Positions 47,190 through 62,683 of a DNA stretch of 64,000 nucleotides are shown piece after piece; the first letter of the stretch is position 1; every line of letters starts with the position of its first letter. Source of the DNA: Cerioporus squamosus. Lineage: Eukaryota; Basidiomycota; Agaricomycetes; Polyporales; Polyporaceae. The stretch covers positions 1 through 64,000 of the forward strand of contig JABYQS010000158.1 of NCBI GenBank assembly GCA_022592435.1. Direction: 5' to 3'. The translations under genes were made by a program, and so were the position numbers. Below the pieces are notes generated by a model. It saw nothing but the letters and a program-made list of their open reading frames with translations, did not search any database and was not told the origin of the DNA.

Positions 47190-48868
47190 TTATACCTGGC
47201 CAGCGGTGATGTTTGGGCCACCTTCGCGGGGCTGGATGTAGTTCGGTGCACGGGGATCGATCTTGCCTTGGTCCTCCGCTAGAGATAAGATGCATTAGTA
47301 CCAGTCGATATCCTTGGCTGGAACAGAGGTAGGGGAGGACGTACGTGTTGCGTGCCAGAAGTAGATGATGAGACCGAGGATCACGACCGCGAATGCGACG
47401 AAGTACAGCCAATACACGGTGTAGTGCTGTATCAAGGTAGGCTCGTCAACCTTCTACCGCATCAACGAGATAGGAGACTCAAAACATACGAAGAGGAACA
47501 GCCCAAAGAGAAGACCATAGAAGTCGGACGAGAGCAGACTGAGGTTGTAGTACGCAGCGGACGCCATGCGGTACAGAATCGGGGCGACCGTGTACAGGAT
47601 GAACATCGCTGCAGTGTACGCGACGAGCAAGCCGACTGGGTCATTCGCGATGTCATGTCAGCAAGCCTTGACAGGGACAGAAGTGTTATGTCATGGAAAC
47701 TCACTCGTCGTGCCGTTCCAGCTTGCGCTAGTCATGTCCTTGTGCTCGAGGCCGGCGGCTTGGATGCCGTTGATGAGCACGCCCCACATGCCCAGCTGTC
47801 CAACGACCTCGTAAAGAGGAGATTTGCGGACGAAGAACTCCTCAGTTGCGTTTGCTGCGGAGGGAAAATGTGAGCTGCTGGATTCGGGAGGCGCAATGAC
47901 AGTGAGACTCACTGAAGCCGTACAGCGACGCGCCGACAAGCATGAAGACGTCGCCCTTGGCACGACTGAGAGCAGGCCAGTCCTTGTCCGTGAGCTCATC
48001 AGACGCGACAAGCATGCCCAACCCGCCGATACAAATGAAGATACCCTGAGTACGCCCAAACATCGATGAGCAGTCATTCTGTAAACGCTGGCATGGAATG
48101 GAACGAACAAGAAGCTGTGTCCAGTGATACTTCGGACGCATGTATATCCAGCAGAAGAGGAGGCACACGGGGATCGCCCATGCGTCAAGAAGCATACATG
48201 ACAGCAGCGTCGTGTACTGGTATGCTTTTACGACCAAAAAGTTGCCTTCTACGTCGCATGCGGCCAGAATGAAGTCTGTAGGCGGGCAAGCTAATCAACG
48301 AGGTGCGGGGAACGCGAATGAGGCTTGTGGGCGTACACTTCCATCCGTCCCTGAAGATCATCTTTAACCATCCTACGAAGCCATCTATTCCGAGCCGATC
48401 AGCGTCCAGCGCGCAAAATCATGACCCCAAGGACTCACACTTGTATATCGTGTATGGCGTGTAGATAACGAATAAAGAGAAGTACCTGCACCCTTGTTAA
48501 CCGCTTATCCTCCCCGTTCAGATTCTGGAAGCCCAAGAGTGCACTCACAGGAAGAATGTCTGCGTGGTCGGCAATGCCCAGTTCCGCTCCACAAGCTCCG
48601 TAGTCGTCACGTTCGTACAGGTGATGCATAGCGAGACGACCTGACCAGCTAGCAGCGACCAGACGAACCGTTTCGTCCACAGACTCGCGAACCGTCTCCA
48701 TACGCTCGCGAGAAAGGCTCCGGGGGACGAGTAGTCGAGCGGGGGCCGTATGCTCTGGGGCCCTTGCTGTCCGCTGAGACTGTGAACATCTGCAGCACCC
48801 TCCTCATACGCAGGAGGCGGTTCCTTGACGAGGTCAGCCTTGTTATCCTGGTGCGTTGAGCTTGACAT
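47190..48868 (-). CDS. SLC35F (DUF914) solute transporter
   Basis: Member of the drug/metabolite transporter superfamily, SLC35F1/F2/F6 branch. Start MSSSTHQDNKADLVKEPPPAY at 48868. About ten membrane helices follow: FVWSLLAGQVVSLCIT, FFLYFSLFVIYTPY, YTTLLSCMLLDAWAIPV, IFICIGGLGMLVAS, DVFMLVGASLYGFSNATEEF (family motif near GASLYGFSN), GQLGMWGVLINGIQ, VAYTAAMFILYTVAPILYR, SDFYGLLFGLFL and YWLYFVAFAVVILGLIIYFW. The exon DVEGNFLVVKAYQYT carries the family's EGN-F-VKAYQYT block. The tail ends GGPNITAGQV with TAA at 47190-47192. Substrate unknown; location is likely an endomembrane or the plasma membrane. Confidence 0.88.
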
Positions 48869-49225
48869 GGTGCTTGAGCGCGCTGCAGCCAGTGAGGTGA
48901 GCGGGGAATCGCAAGGTCTTGAGTGCCGGCTTTTCTGGGATCAAAGAAAGCCGTAGACCAGGGCCGCGAACACTAGTCCCAGACAAAAGTGGGCAAGCTT
49001 GGCTCAGGCAACTGTAGGAGACAGAACTCAACCGCAAACTGTCCCAGGAATGTCCAAAACATGATCTAAGAGCATGATCTTGGCAGGCGCCCATGAGCAA
49101 TCTGTTATCAGTTAGCCTATTTGGGATAACCAGGGATACCCTGCCGATAACCCCACTTATCAATATGTGCATTTGTTCCTGGCCCAACCATCACGAGCGC
49201 TTGTTGACTTTGACCTCAAACAGCG
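48869..49225. promoter_or_regulatory. Divergent promoter, SLC35F / U2AF65
   Basis: 357 bp between starts. Two CATGATCT words 13 nt apart near 49060-49080, and near-palindromic ATAACC/GGGATA words near 49125-49155, are present. Function not inferred. Confidence 0.45.
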
Positions 49226-51933
<2,708 letters not shown>

Positions 51934-53231
51934 TGGCGACTGGACCCGGAGCGAGCGCGGACGGTCGTTGGACGCTGGCGCGGTTGTTGTCTTGGTGTGG
52001 CTTGTGCGTGTACGTATGTACGTTGTCAGATTGCTATTCTACTCCTTTGCTCCTGCAGAGATCTTCGTCGCTGGGAATTGCGACTTGGACCGGGCGCTGC
52101 CCCTCGGTCAGAGACGTGTGTCATGGGAAGCGCGGCGCTGTGCGTGTCACCGGAAGGTTGGCGGAAAGTCGAAACTGAGTCTGCATCCGCGACCTTAGGC
52201 GCTCCGTCCAATCAAAGAAAGCGTGGTTACGGACGCTCGTTTTCAGGCAGGCCGGTTCGGTGGGAAGGCGGCGAAGAAGGCTCGGACGGAAGGTGCGCAG
52301 ACTCACGCAGCTCGCGTGTTTGTGCCAGCAGGGGCTTCCCGCCACGAATTCATCAAGATGGGCACCCGAAGCGGACTGGGACGTCGACGATTGGCCGCTG
52401 GGTGTGTGCGGAGGGTTCTATGCACGTAGGAGGGGGACGTCATGCGAGCAGTTGCGGCCGACGTAACTCCCCTCGTCTGCGTTCTGTCAGTGTTCCTCTG
52501 GTGCACCGCGGGGCGGGGAGGTGTGCCGGGCTGCGATTGGGCGATTGGGGCTGCGATGGGGCCGATTCGGTCGTGGGGGCTCGCAGCACGCGTCCTGGCC
52601 GGGGCAGGAGGCGGCACATGGGGTGGGCACGCCGCTCGCCGCGGCCAGGAAAGACGGTGCGCCTTCCGTCCGGGCTGCGTCCAACTTCCATTGCTCACCC
52701 TGGAGGCGGCGCTGCGAGAGTGATCCTGCCGGATCGGATGCGAGCAGGGGGGCAGGCGAGGGTGTGCGGATGCGGATGGGGGCTCGTGCGAGGGGACGTC
52801 TGTGTGTCGAACGTCAACTCTGGCGATATGAACGGCGACTGGCTCGCTTGTGCAGAGTCCGCTGCGAGTGGCCGGGGACGGGGATTGGCCGCAGCGCGGG
52901 GGTGGCCCGGATTCGCTGGGCCCTCCTGGCGTGCGATTGGGCAGCCGCGCGAAGCACCCACATCCGCATCGGGGAGACTGGGAGGCCCGCCGATCCCCGA
53001 CCGAGAGCGTGCAGCGCGATCGGATCTGGCGTGGATTGAGGAGTCGCGCAGCCCTGTCCGCGTCCGTGCGCGAGTCCCACCCGCGTCGCCCCCGCGTCCG
53101 GTCTCTGCTGCCCTCGCTCCGCGGACATGCGTCCGGCCGTCTCGCGCGCCCGCACCGGACTCATATAAGCCTGCTCCTAGCCACCGCTCCCTCTTCGTCT
53201 CCGGCCGCCCTCCGCCTCCGCGTCCTCTTCG
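51934..53231. other. 1.3-kb GC-rich region without a supportable gene
   Basis: Long open frames on both strands overlap each other (one plus frame reaches about 590 codons) because stop codons are rare at high GC. Their translations are Arg/Gly/Ala-rich without domain character. It is read as the amidase promoter and spacer. Confidence 0.5.
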
Positions 53232-53252
53232 ATGCCCAGCCACCAGCCCAGG

Positions 53253-56200
53253 ATGTGGCCCTTCTCCCACCCGACCCATCTCCAGCTCGCCCGCAGGAAG
53301 CAGGCCGCGCGCGAGGAAGCACTCCGTCCCGTCCGCCGCCGCCCCTTCCCCCACGATTCCTGCGAGCCTGAAGTCTATCTGCGCGCAACAGGTCCGTCCG
53401 TCCGCCTTCTTGCGCTTCTGCCATACAGTCCTGCGATCGCCCCGACGCTCACCCGTCTTCCCGCCCCCAGCGAAGGAGATCGTCGACCGCATATACAAGG
53501 GCGAGTGGACCGCCTCCCAGGTCCTCGAGGCCTACATTGCCCGCGCGACCCTTGCCCAGGACATCACCAACTGTCTCACAGAAGGTCCGCTCTTGTTCAG
53601 CTTCGCACTAACTCGATCGTCGCACTCATCAATGCATCTCGTTCCTGGTGCCAGTCATGTTCTGCGAAGCACGTGCACAGGCGAAGGCGCTGGATGCCGA
53701 GTTTGCTTCAACGGGCAGGCTTCGCGGCCCGCTGCACGGCGTCCCTGTCAGCTTCAAGGATGTCTGTGAGTGGATTGCAACCGTGCACTTGACTTGTTTC
53801 GTGCTAACCGCTTCGCACGCCGCGCGATGCGCTCGTACGACCCAGTTGACGTGCAGGGGTACGACACCACCATGGGCTTCTCGTCTCGCGCCCATCAGCC
53901 TTGTTATGATGATTCCAGGGTGAGCTCAGGTCTCGTCTTGTATAGGAGCATGCGATGCAGCGGGCGGACACTTCGTCCTGTCGCTTAGCGCACACCGTCA
54001 CTCCACGTCGGTGTTAGCGATCGTCGCATGCTACAGACGACAGTCTCACTATCAGCATGCTTCTGATCGTGGCCTTCGTATCGCGACGAAGCACTGACTC
54101 AATCTTGTCTCTGCTTCCGCTAGGTCGTCGCACTAGTCCGCGAAGCCGGGGGCATTCCTATCGTGAAGACTAACGTCGCTCAGCTGGTCTTCTTCTTTGA
54201 ATGCGTTAACCCCGTTTGGGGTCGCAGCCTGAATCCCTACTCTCGCTCCTATACATGTGGCGGAACAAGCGGCGGCGAAGCCGCCCTGCTTGCCATGGAC
54301 GGTGTCCCGCTCGGATGGGGCACTGACATCGGCGGCTCGCTGAGGTCAGTTGGTCAATGTCTTCCGGCCTTGACCATATGCACATTGCCTATAGACCCCG
54401 GAGTAGCTGACATTTTTGTGCGCTTACATCCAGGATACCAGCGTCATTCTGTGGAATCTATTCACTGAAGCCCGGGTACGGTCGGATTAGCCTGACGGGA
54501 TGTCCAGGTACGCGCCATAGATGTGGTCAATCTTCTGCCCGCTCCTTCTCAAACGCCACCGTCGCTCAACTCATCCTCCGATGCATGTAGTGACGGATCA
54601 CTGACGCGCCTCTCGCCACAGGTACATTCGATGGCTTGGAGGCGATCCGCACGGTGGCAGGCCCGATGGGACGGTGAGTGCACGCGGCGGCACGTCAGAT
54701 ACACTCAAATGCTAACCGCCGCGGACATGATGGACCCCCTTCCTGATGACGCTACGATCCCGCGTTGCATTCGCTCTTTCCTCGCCAACCCGCGGAATCA
54801 CCTGCACGCGCACGATATTCGGACGGCACCAACGCAATCGGGGTGCGCAGATCCGTCGAGGACCTCGAACTGGGCGCACGTCTTGTCTTCGGGAAGCAAG
54901 GCACCGAATACGACCCCGCGCCGCTTCCGTACCGTGACCCCGACATGCCGAACAGACTACGCTTCGGGCTCTACATCTCTGGTGCGTGCTGGGCCTTCTT
55001 ACCTTCTACCACTGCAGTTCTGCACCCGCCTTCGCATCTTGCGTCTTCCGGCCTTCGTGCGTTCGCATTCCAGGCATCGTACCGACGGGACCTCAATCCA
55101 CCGCCCAACGCGCCAGGCGCGTGGCCGCGGCAGTCCCATCATCAGTTTTCATCTGCGAGCGGGTGCAGTTGGGGATAGCACAAAAGCAGAACGCCCGAGG
55201 GGGGCGCTGCGTGTTGCTGAGAGGATTCTTTGCACTCACTCCCGTCGGAGATGAAGGCGGGAAAGGCGTGGTGCGCGGCGCTAACGTCATCCGTTCCGTG
55301 CGCAGACAACTACGTCAAGCCCTCGCCGGCGAGCCAGCGCGCGGTGCTCGAAGCCGTCGACGCACTGCGCCGCGCTGGCCACGAATGCATAGAGTTCACA
55401 GTGCCGCAAGGTGCGTGGTGTCCGCTCGTGTGGCCCATGGAAGAACCCAGCGCTCAAAGTAGAAACTTTGTTTCCGTATGCGGGTGCATCGTATCCCTTG
55501 GACTATTCATCAGCTCACCGCGCGATGGAGATATTCATCGGCCTCACGGCCGCCGACGGATACAAGACTCTCACTGCCGACCTGGGCAGCGACCCCGTGG
55601 TATGTCATACATAGTGTTGCGGCCACAGTCGTGCAGCACGAGCGTTGACCCCATCTCCGTTTTGTTCGCCCTGGAACAGGAACCCGGCGTGTCGTCCCTG
55701 CTCCTGGGGCCCTGGCTGTACGGTGCGTGTCGTACTATGCTTCTCGCTGCTTCCGCCTTACGCGGGATCGTTGCGGTCGCGGGCGTTCTGACATGTGATT
55801 GCTCGCAGGCTGGGTACGAAACTCCGTGGCCTGGGTCATCGGCCGATTGTTCAAGGACGAGAAGCTTTCTGGGACCGTACGGGCAGCGTCGGTGAAGACG
55901 GTGCACGAGTTCCACAAGCTCGTGCAGGAACGCGACAACTACGTCCGCATGTTCTACCGAGAGGTACTGTAACAGCCATCCGCCTGCTCGGGCGCCCTGC
56001 AGAACGAATATTCACATTACGTTGCGCCTCGGCCAGGTCTGGGACAAGCACGGCTTTGACGGCATCATAGCTCCAGTCCTTGCCCTTCCAGCCCTTCCAC
56101 ACGAGTAAGCGACAACACCTAGAAAGGCTATCACGCCGAAGTTCTAGAACGCTCACACCCTTGCCTTCTCACTCACGCAGGTCCTGCCAGTACCTCTCGG

Positions 56201-56556
56201 GCCTCGCCTGCGCCACGCTGCTCTACAACGTCGTCGACAGCCCCGTCGGCGTGCTGCCCGTGACGCGCGTGCGAGCGACGACGGACGCCGCGACGACCGA
56301 GTGGACGGACGCGCGCGTCGGGCCCGGGCACGGCTCGCCCGTGCTCGAGGGCCTGCTGTACGGCAAGCCCGACGAGCGCGGGATCGGCCGCGGCGGGTTC
56401 TACGACGCGGACAAGATGGCGGGCATCCCGGTCGGCGTGCAGGTCGTCGGCCGGCGGTGGGAGGAGGAGAAGGTGCTCGAGATGATGAAGGTCGTCGACC
56501 GCGCCCTCGGCCCGCGCGATTTCGGGCCGCTGGCGTGGAGCGAGCAGCGGAAGTGA
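53253..56556 (+). CDS. Amidase, fatty-acid-amide-hydrolase type (copy 1)
   Basis: Amidase-signature hydrolase of the FAAH group, which hydrolyses fatty acid amides and related substrates. About 13 exons, 570 residues. N-terminal LARRKQAAREEALR, then AKEIVDRIYKGEWTASQVLEAYIARAT. The catalytic Lys is in GPLHGVPVSFKD; the two Ser are in GGTSGGEAALLAMDG and GWGTDIGGSLR. Further blocks: IPASFCGIYSLKPGYGRI, IRTVAGPMGRSVEDLELGARLV, HRAMEIFIGLTAADGYKTLT, KHGFDGIIAPVLALPALPHE, and MAGIPVGVQVVGRRWEEEKVL near the end. The start could also be Met 53232 in the same frame. All introns seen are GT-AG. The neighbour on the right is a diverged tandem paralog. Confidence 0.9.
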
Positions 56557-58135
56557 GTGAGTGCGGGTCGCCGCGCGCGCTGTCGTTTGGGGGGAGGGGA
56601 TCAATACGTTATTTGTTGTTTGGTGAGTGCTCGTGCGTGCGTCGGGACGGGCGAGCTGACTCTCCCCTCCTCGCAGATGATGTTTGATATCCGAGTGCCA
56701 TATATCGCGCACCACGCTTGTACTATCATTCCATGGTGGATGCCTACGTATACTCTAACAGTCGACTATAATCTCTCGCTCATCTATCCTTACCCCAATC
56801 CGTCCTCTCCTAGGCTCGGACCGCTAACTCCCCTATCTCGGACTTGTTCTGCTTCCCGATTGTAGGCTGTACATGTACGACTTCCTGAGGTGTCCCGGCT
56901 CTATCCCCATCTACGTAGAATTTAGTGCAAATGGTCGCGCTATGTGACCCCTATGTTGTCGTACCTTACGCCCATTGACACTGCCAGTGCGGTGGGTTGT
57001 GTGGGTGCCTGTGTGTGCTTCATGATCGATCAGGCAGCTTGCTGCTTGACTGAGGTTAGTTACGCTTTATTTTAACCTTCCACGTCTCCGGGCGTGAGCT
57101 TGTGCACAGCCCCTTGTGCCTCTAGCCCCCTGATGGCAAGGTTACTCGACATATTACTTGCTTCGTCAAACCTCGCGCTGGACGACAGGACGCGGTTGCG
57201 CTCGCACACCGGTCGGATGGACCTGCACTCGGGAGCGGACAGAGGCCGGACCGCCGGACCGGGCTTGTGAAGCGGAAGCGTTGAATAGGTTCGCGATCTC
57301 CAGATCCGACGTGTTCCTCCCACCACCAAGTCCGAGTCGGCGAGTCCGACTGCCTACAAGTACTCGCGTGGGGCGACCGTCGTCCGTTGCCTGGGCTCGG
57401 GACCCCTTCTCGCCCACAACGCTCGCCACACGTGTGTGAGTGCGGATGCGGATGCGGAAACGGATCAGTGGAGAAGTTGTGCTGCCAGCTCGGAGCAGGC
57501 TCGGAGGCACTGCAACATCATCATCCGTCTCGGAGAGCGCACTGTGTCCGCTGCGAGGCCCGCGACGCGAGGCCGCAGCGTTGCAACGTTCATTTGCGTC
57601 TAGCATGGGCACTCACTCGGACTATCTATACCAGGCTCGGACTCGGGGCATATGGTGGCCAGTGTGCAGGTACCGGATGGTGTTTGCTGGCTTGCAACAA
57701 TGACTCCGACTCCCAAGCGTGCGCGGGCCTTCCGGTGTGCTTCTGATTTCGGAGTGCTCCTCTCCGTCGTGCCATCAAGGATGACATACAGTATGACTTC
57801 CATCCTTGCCCTCTCCCCACACGCCGCATGGCACGCAGGCCTTCCCGGGCTTCGCGGGGTGGCATGAACAGCCTCCAACCATCGCAGTCTGAGTTAGAAA
57901 CTCGAAGAGAGACTCATGCTGGCAGGCTCGGACGTTCATGCACATGGCGGGGATGAGCCTGGGACATCCGCTCTTCCAGCGCGCCGCACCAGCTCGCTGG
58001 GGGTATATCATATGCTGGAGGCTGACTGCGCTAGCTAGAGCAGCTACCCAAGGTAGACACCATCAGCGCCAGCGCAGCACTAGAATCCAACCACGACCAC
58101 CACAACCGCCTGCGGACTGTATGCGACCGTAGGAG
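56557..58135. other. 1.6-kb spacer between the two amidase genes
   Basis: No gene is supported. Frames on both strands are Arg/Ser-rich and overlap without splice structure. Words such as GGCTCGGACTCG recur near 57630. It contains the promoter of copy 2. Confidence 0.45.
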
Positions 58136-61100
58136 ATGTTCTCACCGAGGTACCGCGAAGTGGCTCGTCGGAAGCAGGCCGCGAGGGACCAAGCCTTCCG
58201 GATTTGTGGCGTTGCATCGGCGGACGCTCCGCCAGAAGGTTCAGAATCCTATTTGCGGGCAACAGGTGAGCTGCGGCCAGCCTGGGGACGGTGGCTGAGG
58301 CTCTAGCTGAGATTCTGATGAACTGACCTCTTCCAGCACCTGAGATAGTGGAGCACATCTCCCGGGGAGAGTGGACGGCGTCGGCGGTGCTGGAGGCGTA
58401 CATTGCGCGGGCGACCAAGGCGCAAAGTTTGACCAATTGCTTGACAGAAGGCTAGTCTGTGGCTTCGCGGGTGGACTGAGTTGCAGCGTGCTGATGAATC
58501 CGGGTGCACGCGTTCACAGTCCTGTTCGACGAGGCTCGCGCAGCAGCTCGTCAGCTGGACGAAGAGTTCGCGTCCTCCGGGGGCCAGATCCGGGGGCCCT
58601 TACACGGCGTTCCTGTCAGCTTCAAGGACCAATGTGAGTGTCCTGCGCGCACACCTGGGATGAGCGATAGCACTGACTTGTTCGGTCTTGTGTCCCGTTC
58701 CCAGATGACGTAGCGGGTGTGGACACAACTGTCGGTCTCTCCGCATGGGCGGACAGGCCCGCTGTCCAGGACTCACATGTAGGCACACGGCGCAGGCTAT
58801 GTGTGCTTCACTTACGACAGATGTGGGGCGCACCAGGTTGTCGCACTCGTACGCGCCGCGGGAGGCATTCCGATATCCAAAACGAATGTCTCTCAGATGA
58901 TGTTCTTCGCCGAGTGCACGAACCCGATTTGGGGACGTACTCTCAACCCGCACAACACCCTCTACTCGTCCATGGGGTCCAGTGGAGGCGAAGCTGCGCT
59001 ACTCGCCATGGACGGCGCTGCGCTCGGCTGGGGTTCCGACATCGGAGGCTCGCTGAGGTCAGTGACGTCGTCCCGCTTTCTACTCATGCAGCGAAGCAAT
59101 GCACTTACTTCTCCATGTACCCAGGATGCCCGCGACGGCCTGTGGGATATACTCGCTGAAACCCGGCTGGGGCCGTATCTGCATGGACGGCATACAAGGT
59201 ATCTATGCATTGCCAACTCCCTTGCGAACGCCGGGCTCAGACGCAGAGACCTGTTCCTGCACTTCCCCACTTCCCGGTCCACCTGCGACGTCACCGCGCG
59301 TTCTCCCGTCCAAGTTCCCTTTGCTGACTCACTCACTTCCCCGCAGACCCACTTCGCGGCTTCGAGGGGATCCGATCTGTAGCGGGCCCAATGGGACGGT
59401 GAGCGTTAACATTCACTCTTCAGTGCGTAACGGAGCGCTCCCCACCCTGCCAGCCGGGTTCCCCTGTTTCTGTCATACAAAGCCACAGTCGCGAGAGTCC
59501 GATCAGTGATCACCACTAGCGAAGCCTGCTCGCACCCTTGCAGGACCTGTCCGGTCTGTTCGTAATCGGTTGGAAGCCTAACAGGGCAGCATCCTATTTT
59601 CACGGCATACTCAACTTGAAAGCTGAAACACCGCGTACAGTACTGATGCATATTGCCGCAGGTCTGTCGAAGACCTCGAGCTCGCCGCCCGCATCGTCTT
59701 CGGGAAGCAAGGCACCGAGCATGCTACCGCGCCCCTGGCGTACCGGGATGTCGTACTGCCGGAGAAGCTCAAGTTTGGCTACTATCTGTCTGGTGCGTTC
59801 TCCTCCGTGTCCCAAATTCTCGCTGCTCCTGGAACGGTGTCGCTTCCCTTGAGCTTTCAACTTGACGCAGGCGCTGGAGTTGTTGGACCGCATACAATTC
59901 GGGCGATCCGACGATCTTGCTGCGTCTTCCCTGCACCAGCATGTTTGCTGCGCGTCTGCCATGACGTTGTCTCGCAGTATATGTCGCCGGCATGACAGTA
60001 CCGCTTTAACCCTCTTCATTTCGTGACAAGCCGCAGTTACAGTATATCACCGACGCTAACCACCTATCTACAGATGGGTACGTCAAGCCATCTCCCGCGA
60101 ACCAACGCGCGGTCCAGGAGGCCGTGAACGCACTGCGGGAGGCAGGCCACGAGTGCGTGCCGTTTGAGGTCCCGCAAGGCACGTCGCCTCGGATCGCACA
60201 CGACTCGAGTCGGGAGAGGGCAGCCGACTGAAAGCATGACGTCCGTTGCAGTTGTGGAAGCGATCGAGTGCTACATGGGACTCGTCGCAGCCGACGGCTT
60301 CAAGACACTGACAGCAGATCTCGGCCGCGATCCAGTCGTGAGTCGTCTTCCGACGTTGATAAGTGGTTTCCAATGCGGTGTCTGGGCGTATATTTGAACA
60401 GGAACCTGGTATTTCCGGCACGCTGTTGGGTCCGGCGCTGCCAGGTAAGAGCATGGTCTAGCGAGAGCCACCACTCTTCTGACGCGTTTGACGGCCCCTC
60501 GTTACAGGTTGGGTGCGGAGAACGCTCGCCTGGGCGTTGCGCAAGCTGTTCGGAGACGAGGTGTTCGCGCGTGTGACGCTGGCGACTCGCCCATGTTCCA
60601 TGCAAGACTATATCCAGTGGGTCAGGCGGCGAGATGATTATTGTCGCAAGTTCGAAAGTGAGGCGAGTGTTTGTCTCGTCTTGTTCTCGCTAGTGGCGAT
60701 GACTGACGGTGACTTCAATGGTTATGCTCTTGTGGGATGGTACCAGGTGTGGGAGAAGCATGGGTTGGATGGAATCATCTCCCCTGTCATTGCTATACCC
60801 GCCATGCCACACGAGTGAGTGCTCCAGACCCCTCTCTCACCCGTCGCCGATGATCCTAGCTGAACATCACCTCCTCCAGCTCCTGTCGATACCTGGCACC
60901 CCTAGCGGGCAGCGCCTGTCTCTACAACGTCCTCAACCTTCCCGTAGGCGTGGTGCCCGTCACGCACGTCCGACCATCCGACGTCGCGACGGTCGAGTGG
61001 ACGAACGCACGCATCGGGAGCGGCCACGGGTCGGCGTCCATCGAGCGCCTTCTGTACGGCTGTCTGGACAGGAACGGCCACGGGAAGGGCGGGTATTATG

Positions 61101-61243
61101 ACGCGGAGAAGATGGCTGGTATCCCGGTTGGGGTGCAGGTTGTCGGGCGCAAGTGGGAGGAAGAGAAGGTCGTTGAGATGATGAAGGTGGTTGACCATGC
61201 GCTTGGGCCGCGTGACTTTGGACCATTCAGCTGGCGCGAGTAG
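58136..61243 (+). CDS. Amidase, fatty-acid-amide-hydrolase type (copy 2)
   Basis: Tandem paralog of the previous gene with the same exon layout. Start MFSPRYREVARRKQAARDQ at 58136. Catalytic Lys in GVPVSFKDQ, Ser pair in MGSSGGEAALLAMDG and GWGSDIGGSLR. Further blocks: MPATACGIYSLKPGWGRI, IRSVAGPMGRSVEDLELAARIV, EAIECYMGLVAADGFKTLT, KHGLDGIISPVIAIPAMPHE and MAGIPVGVQVVGRKWEEEKV, ending FGPFSWRE with TAG at 61241-61243. Three introns need GC donors: after LTE (AAG|GCTAGT, about 58450), after EVPQ (CAAG|GCACGT, about 60178) and after KFESE (GAG|GCGAGT, about 60662). The matching introns of copy 1 begin with GT. The protein is intact if these GC introns are spliced. Confidence 0.88.
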
Positions 61244-62147
61244 CTGGACTAAGCCTATCAGTTTCTACTGGGACACTGGGACACTGGGACCTGGGCCGTG
61301 CTGACCATCCTTCTTGTCTGTTGCATACTAGTGTATGTCCATCTCTTCGTAAGTACGGATCAGACAATTGCTAGTCTTGATGCGTGTAACCATGGTGTAG
61401 TACTTAGAGGGTACTCCGAGCTATGTCTCTGGCAGAACCTAGGTCTTGCTATCGCGGTCATGTACTTGGTACTGTGGAACAGCTCCGACTTGCGACGACC
61501 CGAGGGTACGGTCAACCTCACATCAAGTTTCAACACATCCCTCGGCGCCGACTCGGAGATACATACATATGCTTGACCAACATACATGGACCCACAACTA
61601 TCGGCTGTTACTGTGCCCGGTGTTTGGGTATTGCTTGATGAGTGGATGCCGTACTCAGTATCGCCGCCGCTCCGATATCGCAACCAAACACTGCACAAGT
61701 TAACTGGACCCAATGGTGGATGGCGGTATCAGCGAATCACTGCACAGGTGGACTGGGCCAATGGTGGACGGCGGCATCAGCGGAGGTAACGTAAGGTGGT
61801 CGCGATCCTTAGGCGGGCCCGGCTCTTCCGACATATGCGCAACACTTTTCTTCTCACGTGCGGCGGCGGCGGACAAGCGGGGGAGGGTTTATGATAGAGC
61901 AGGAGCGGATGAGACGAGCTCATTGTAAGACTCTGAGACTCAGAGTAAGAGCAGAGAAGAAAGCCTGAAGCCACATGTGCGAGTCAACAGCAGCAGCAGG
62001 TGCCCATATGTATCAGCCGGTAGAAACGCACAGAATGAAGCTCTTCACCAAAGATAGTTCCATTCCGCACTCCAGCATAAGTGCGTGAGCTAATATTGAC
62101 GATACGCCCATCATTTCGGAGGGAGCTGCAGGATCTCAGCAACATAG
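61244..62147. other. Convergent intergenic region with repeats
   Basis: About 900 bp with no gene supported. It has GGGACACT tandem units at about 61268-61290 and the two-copy repeat listed separately. Confidence 0.5.
61691..61782. repeat. Two-copy direct tandem repeat, 49-bp period
   Basis: CTGCACA(A/G)G ... CAATGGTGGA(T/C)GGCGG(T/C)ATCAGCG occurs at 61691-61734 and again at 61740-61782 with several substitutions. Confidence 0.7.
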
Positions 62148-62683
62148 CTAGCTGACTTGCTTGCCAGCTAGGCGGTCTGCCTTCCGCTGTTCCATCTGCA
62201 TATGGACGTCAGCGACGAGGACATATAGCAGCCGGGCATCATGGGGCTCACCCAAGCCTTCTTGCAGTCTCTATACGCTTGGAAGTAGTCGAGACACTTG
62301 TCCCGGTCATAGTCATGGTGGTTCATGCAGTCCATCGACGCCTTCGATGCCTGCGCGCATGGACTACGTGATCCAGCACGCGGGCATGAACCGCAGGCGA
62401 GGCAGGGGTTTCCGAAGGTATAAGTGAGAACGGTGGGTACACAAATCGACGCGAGCGACGCACTCAACAAACTTAGACACCTGCTTGCCCTGTCCATAGC
62501 CAAAAGGTTCAGTGCACGCGTTCCTCGCCGAGCAGCGGTGCCTTGACGCTGCAGTATAGACCATGTCCACAGACGCACCTTGAAGTGCTTCGTGTACGGC
62601 TCCGGGTTCGCATTCGCCTGAGGCTCAGGCAGGGCGGGGGCAGTAGACTTGTCGATCGCAGCGTCGGTGGTCCGTGAGGCCAT
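62148..62683 (-). CDS. COX23: Twin CX9C protein COX23
   Basis: Small intermembrane-space protein needed for cytochrome c oxidase assembly, probably in copper delivery with Cox17. Four exons from ATG 62683: MASRTTDAAIDKSTAPAL with PEPYTKHFK, a tiny exon KQVSKFVD, then PCAQASKASMDCMNHHD and DRDKCLDYFQAYRDCKKAW, and a last exon MEQRKADRLAGKQVS ending at TAG 62148-62150. The two CX9C pairs (C-AQASKASMD-C and C-LDYFQAYRD-C) are intact, as required for Mia40 import. It is divergent from FIS1 across 262 bp. Confidence 0.88.

Noticed and set aside
52695..53498. 267-codon minus-strand frame
   Set aside because: Antisense shadow of the amidase first exons and its GC-rich leader.
51997..53769. 590-codon open frame upstream of and overlapping amidase copy 1
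   Set aside because: The region is very GC-rich with long frames on both strands. The translation is Arg/Gly/Ala-rich without domains, and the frame overlaps the spliced amidase in a different frame.
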